From Adiantum capillus-veneris (lineage: Eukaryota > Streptophyta > Polypodiopsida > Polypodiales > Pteridaceae), in NCBI GenBank assembly GCA_014529385.2, contig CM043961.1, positions 11,764,478 to 11,828,477 of the forward strand: 64,000 nucleotides of DNA, read 5' to 3'. The notes below the pieces were generated by a model, which was not told the origin of the DNA, did not search any database, and was given only the letters and a program-made list of their open reading frames with translations. The translations under genes and the position numbers were made by a program. This document shows, piece after piece, positions 60,195 to 64,000 of the stretch (its first letter is position 1; each line of letters starts with the position of its first letter).

Positions 60195-60489
60195 CGCGCG
60201 GTGGTGTGTTCAAGTGATAGAGCACACGAGGAAGTGCAGTGTGTGTGCAGAGCGGGGTGGCGAAGGCCAACAGGAGAGGAAGCGCTAGCAGAACGATAGG
60301 GAGAGAGAGAGAGGGCACGCTATTGCTGCAAGAGAATAAGTGAGTGAGTTGTAAAAACTCACTATCCCTTTATTATTGTATAAGGACCAATTTAATAAGT
60401 TAGTGGCCAAGTTCAATGTGAACTTAACCAAAGGTTAGTACCTTTAAAATATACATTAAAAGGGGGCCATTTGGGCCTTTAACCCAACA
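60195..60489 (-). mobile_element. LTR of the Ty1/copia element (left boundary uncertain)
   Basis: On the minus strand the sequence switches from a polypurine tract AAGTGGGAGAT (60490-60500) to TGTTGGGTTAAAGG at 60489, the usual junction of a plant copia element with its 3' LTR. The other LTR end was not found; the figure given is a guess. Confidence 0.7.
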
Positions 60490-60524
60490 ATCTCCCACTT
60501 AAAGGCATAAATGGCGCCTTTAAG

Positions 60525-61590
60525 CTACATGACTCCCACCATCTCTATGCATAGATGATGATGTGCTTTGGGTAAGCACTTAGTGAGAGCATCGGCTGGA
60601 TTTTGTGATGTATGGACCTTAACCAATGTAATAAGGCCATCCTCAAGCACTTCTCGTATGAAGTGATACCGCACATCAATATGCTTTGTGCGTGCATGAA
60701 ACATGGCGTTCTTTGCTAGACATATAGCACTCTGGCTATCACAACCAAGCATAGGTGCCTTGGCAGGCAAACCAAACTCACTGCATAGGCGTGCTAACCA
60801 AATAGCTTCTTTGGAAGCCTCAGTGGCTGAAATATATTCAGCCTCTGTCGTAGACAATGCAACAATCTTTTGCAATCTAGAACACCATGAAACAGCACCT
60901 CCCGCAAGAGTAAATACATAGCCACTTGTGGATTTCCGTGTATCCACATCACCAGCCATGTCAGAGTCACAAAATCCTTTCAACTCCATTGGTCCTTTAC
61001 CATAGCAGAGGCATTTGTTTTTAATCCCTTTCAAGTACCTCATAATGGACTTCACTGCATCCCAATGCAACCTGCCTGGATTAGCCATAAACCGGCTCAC
61101 AACTCCCATTGCATGGGCTATGTCAGGCCTAGTAGCAACCATAGCATACGTAAGTGAACCACAAGCTGAAGCATAAGGCACACTTAGCATGTCATTGGCT
61201 TCTTCCTTTGACTTGGGACAATCATCCTTGGAGATCTTGATATATGGCTGTAATGGCACACCAAGAGGCTTTGCTTCGGCCATGTTAAATCTGTCTAGCA
61301 CCTTTTCAATGTACTTTTCTTGCGACAAATACAATAGGCGCTTGTCTCTTTGCCGTGTAACACGCACTTCAAGTATATGTTCAGCTGCCCCAAGGTCTTT
61401 CATTGAAAACGCAGATTTCAGCTGCCCTTTAAGAGCATCAACAGTGCTTCTTTTCTTTGCAGCTATCAACATATCGTCTACATAGAGCACAAGAATGATA
61501 GGGCTGCCATCCTCATCACGTTTGGTATACAAACAATGGTCTGTGAAACCGGCCTGTTTAATCCAAAGAGAGCGGCAGACTTTAGACTTA
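60525..61590 (-). pseudogene. Ty1/copia pol, reverse transcriptase C-terminus and RNase H
   Basis: An open frame of about 350 residues ending 36 bases before the LTR. It shows the reverse transcriptase active site LVLYVDDMLIAA, the region KDLGAAEHILEVRV, SLTYAMVATRPDIA, and RNase H with CDSDMAGD, ALSTTEAEYI, GCDSQSAI and KHIDVRYHFIRE. These are standard for plant copia elements. Gag, protease, integrase and the first half of reverse transcriptase are missing; sequence similarity stops near 61590, where repeat S copy 2 soon begins. The frame present is undamaged, so this truncation is probably recent. Confidence 0.95.
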
Positions 61591-61714
61591 AACCTTATTT
61601 GCTTTCACCCATTTAATTTGTCGCCCACTTTACTTGTACTTTCAAGACACAACAAAGGGGAAAGGGATACAGGCTGCTAGATTGCACCTGTATGAGAAGA
61701 CCGACACCAGATTG

Positions 61715-62455
61715 GCCCCTAACTTAGGCGCCCCTTTCGGTATTTCTTTATTGTTTAAAAGAGGGAATAAATGATGTGGTTCCCTACAAGCTGCCCCGCA
61801 CAAGCTTGGCTGAATTTCAACTGTTCCGGTCCGATTTCGGCAACATAACTGTACTAGGACCCTTCACAATCGGTATTCCCACGCATTGACTGGCTCTCCC
61901 GACGCATACGGGCACTTTGCAAAACCTAGCGAGAATCTGCAGCATGCCGAATTCTCTGTTTTCAGCCCCGAACATGTGCCAGATCACCTATACAACAGTC
62001 CCCTCGCGTCCCCGAACCTCCTGGGGGTATTAGGGTCCGTTTAGGGCCAAAACCCTAAACCTGCAAAAATACACAGCAGGCTGTAATTTACTGTTTCGGG
62101 CTCCGTTTTGCGTGCCGGTTGCATCCGTAGCAAGTCCTCGAGCTCCCGCACCTGTAGGGCTACTTGCCCTTTGAATCAGACGAGAATTCGGGCGTGAAAC
62201 CTCTCCGAATCACCTATATCTGCGGGGGATTAGCCGCTAGCTAATCCAGTACCTATGCAAGAGGCTCTTGCCTCGGCAATCACGCATGAACCCACACAAC
62301 TGTACATTGGTCAATTGAAAAGCCCACTAGAGGGGCATAACGTACTGCCATAGGGGAGAGAGAGGACAGTGCGTAGCGTGCAGGGCATCACTCCTGGCAC
62401 CGCACTGTACATAAGAGGGAAAGGAAGCACTCCATAGCTCTTAACCTGTGAGACA
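61715..62455 (+). repeat. Repeat S, copy 2
   Basis: Diverged second copy of 58140-58800, starting TTGGCCCCTAACTTAGGCGC. It lies next to the truncation point of the copia element and may have replaced its 5' part. Confidence 0.75.
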
Positions 62456-62856
62456 GAAGCTGCAAATGAGCCCTCCTCCCTTCAAATTCAGCGCCACTTC
62501 TACCTTGAGGAGGCAAGTGCACAGAAATGTGCCGCTTGGCGCATTTACAAGCATTTTCCCGTTTCGGGTTCGCCGCCCCGTTTCGGGTTCGCCGCTTAAA
62601 AATATCCTGACCGGTTGCCCAGTTGACTTCGCGGCAGAGTAATAAAATGTTCCCCTTGTCATTCCGGAGGTAGTGACGCGAATACATTTTCAGGTCTCAA
62701 AATAGCAGTTCCCTAAATTTTAGGAGATGCTGCCATTGTATCTTTCTAGGTCATCCGACCCTCTTTGTACACTGCAGCCACATCAAAAACTGAAATGTAG
62801 CCTATGTAGCAAATGATTCCACTTTGGCTAGTCAATGACCCCACTGTGGCTAACCA
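62456..62856. other. No gene recognised
   Basis: Contains a small tandem CCCCGTTTCGGGTTCGCCGC duplication near 62560-62597. No domain in any frame. Confidence 0.5.
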
Positions 62857-63640
62857 TAGTCCTTGTCCAACCTTAGTGCTCTCTTGCCCTCAGGCCTGGA
62901 CTCCCTCTGGACAGTTCCACACTAGCTATGCAATGCAGGGCAGTTAGATTTCCCGAGGGTGTTTCCAAAAAGTGAAAGTAAATAAATAATAAGAAAGAAA
63001 TCAACAAAAAGGATAGATAGTAGTCACACGCTGGTGACATACCCCCCTCTTGAAATCTCAAACGTCCTCGTTTGCATCTATGTCGTACATGCTCACAGTC
63101 AACACTGATGTATTCTAACACGTGTCGACATATGTACGACACATACATGCTCATTGTCAACCCTGGTGTATTCAACACCTCGTCGACACATGTATTGCCT
63201 GCGTGTGAACCCTGTCCCAATGACATAGTGATAGCTTCGCACTGTGCCTAGTCCTTGTCCAACCTTAGTGCTCTCTTGCTCTCAGGCCTGGACTCCCTCT
63301 GGACAGTTCCACACTAGCTATGCAATGCAGGGTAGTTAGATTTCCCGAGGGTGTTTCCAAAAAGTGAAAGTAAATAAATAATAAGAAAGAAATCAACAAA
63401 AAGGATAGATAGTAGTCACACGCTGGTGACATACCCCCCTCTTGAAATCTCAAACGTCCTCGTTTGCATCTATGTCGTATATGCTCACAGTCAACACTGA
63501 TGTATTCAACACCTGTCGACATATGTACGACACATACATGCTCATTGTCAACCCTGGTGTATTCAACACCTCATCGACACATGTATTGCCTGCGTGTGAA
63601 CCCTGTCCCAATGACATAGTGGTAGCTTCGCACTGTGCCA
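62857..63640 (+). repeat. 392-bp tandem duplication
   Basis: Copies 62857-63248 and 63249-63640 are almost identical, differing by a few substitutions and a two- to four-base indel near 63116. Inside each, ACATGCTCAYNGTCAAC and TGTATTCAACACC are repeated in tandem. The near-identity implies a recent event. Confidence 0.92.
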
Positions 63641-64000
63641 TTGCTTTGAGTCATTAACTTTCCAATGACAAAATGATAGCTTCACATTTTGCCACTGTCT
63701 TTTAGTACACGTTGGATCCAGTAACACTTTCAAGCATACCCAAACCGACAGTTTAAGAATGCAGTTACACATGTACCCTTTTAGTAGAAGCAATTACTGT
63801 ATCCTTGAAAAACTGACAAGAAATACTCACTTCTATAGCACTAACCAAAGTTTTGGACATTCCATAAGAGCAATTGCCAAACTGACAATCTGTACAGCTC
63901 TAACATTCATGTAACATGTACTTGATTTGAGCTCACTTTAAATACCATGTACATCATTTGTTTTAGAAGCCATTGCCACACTGACAATCCATGTAGCTTT
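63641..64000. other. No gene recognised
   Basis: Includes a repeated word ATTGCCAAACTGACAATC / ATTGCCACACTGACAATCC (63873 and 63973). Nothing else identifiable before the window ends. Confidence 0.5.

Overview
This window is nuclear DNA from a land plant with a large, repeat-rich genome. The evidence is a CYP74-family cytochrome P450, a PPR-type E/E+/DYW editing domain, Ty3/gypsy chromodomain and Ty1/copia retrotransposons, a plant-style Helitron carrying an RPA-like gene, and very long (CT)n, (TG)n and poly-G tracts. A fern or other seedless plant is my best guess, based on the diverged CYP74 with no visible transit peptide and on an animal-like Helitron-endonuclease fusion. This placement is inference.

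Layout. 1-5619: 3' part of a decayed Ty3/gypsy element with its 3' LTR. 5620-6250: two tRNA-like (SINE-like) heads and a near-perfect palindrome. 6654-8561: the only gene here that looks intact, a two-exon CYP74 (hydroperoxide lyase-like). 8745-9417: 3' end of an unrelated GC-rich LTR with its primer-binding site. 9418-11070: a fragment of a Helitron, duplicated about 6 kb further on. 11927-30475: a large Helitron/Helentron-like element with a multi-exon RPA-like gene followed by a Rep-helicase gene that ends in an EEP endonuclease domain. A complete Ty3/gypsy element (17683-26457, 5-bp target duplication AGTTG) has inserted into the Rep-helicase reading frame. 30476-37400: microsatellites, minisatellites and dispersed repeats, no recognised gene. 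37440-49460: an array of related, minus-strand, transcription-unit-like repeats, each with a TATA-like box at a fixed distance from a shared CTAAGTGAGGG motif. An unusual reverse-transcriptase element (41559-45430, minus strand) lies in the (TG)n junction between two of these units. 49560-53900: microsatellites, a fold-back element and no gene. 54388-55092: C-terminal fragment of a PPR-DYW protein. 55440-64000: a gag-only gypsy remnant between inverted repeats, a Ty1/copia 3' end on the minus strand, and several tandem and hairpin repeats.

How the parts relate. The main content is nested mobile DNA. The Helitron's RPA-like protein (single-stranded DNA binding), Rep (HUH nuclease with paired tyrosines), Pif1-type helicase and fused EEP nuclease would work together in rolling-circle transposition. 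This copy is broken by TGA codons, frameshifts and the gypsy insertion, although the Rep active-site motifs survive. The most interesting observations are the RPA + Rep-helicase + EEP combination in a plant element, the reverse transcriptase that resembles uncharacterised animal proteins rather than LTR elements, and the repeated promoter-like units that this reverse transcriptase element split.
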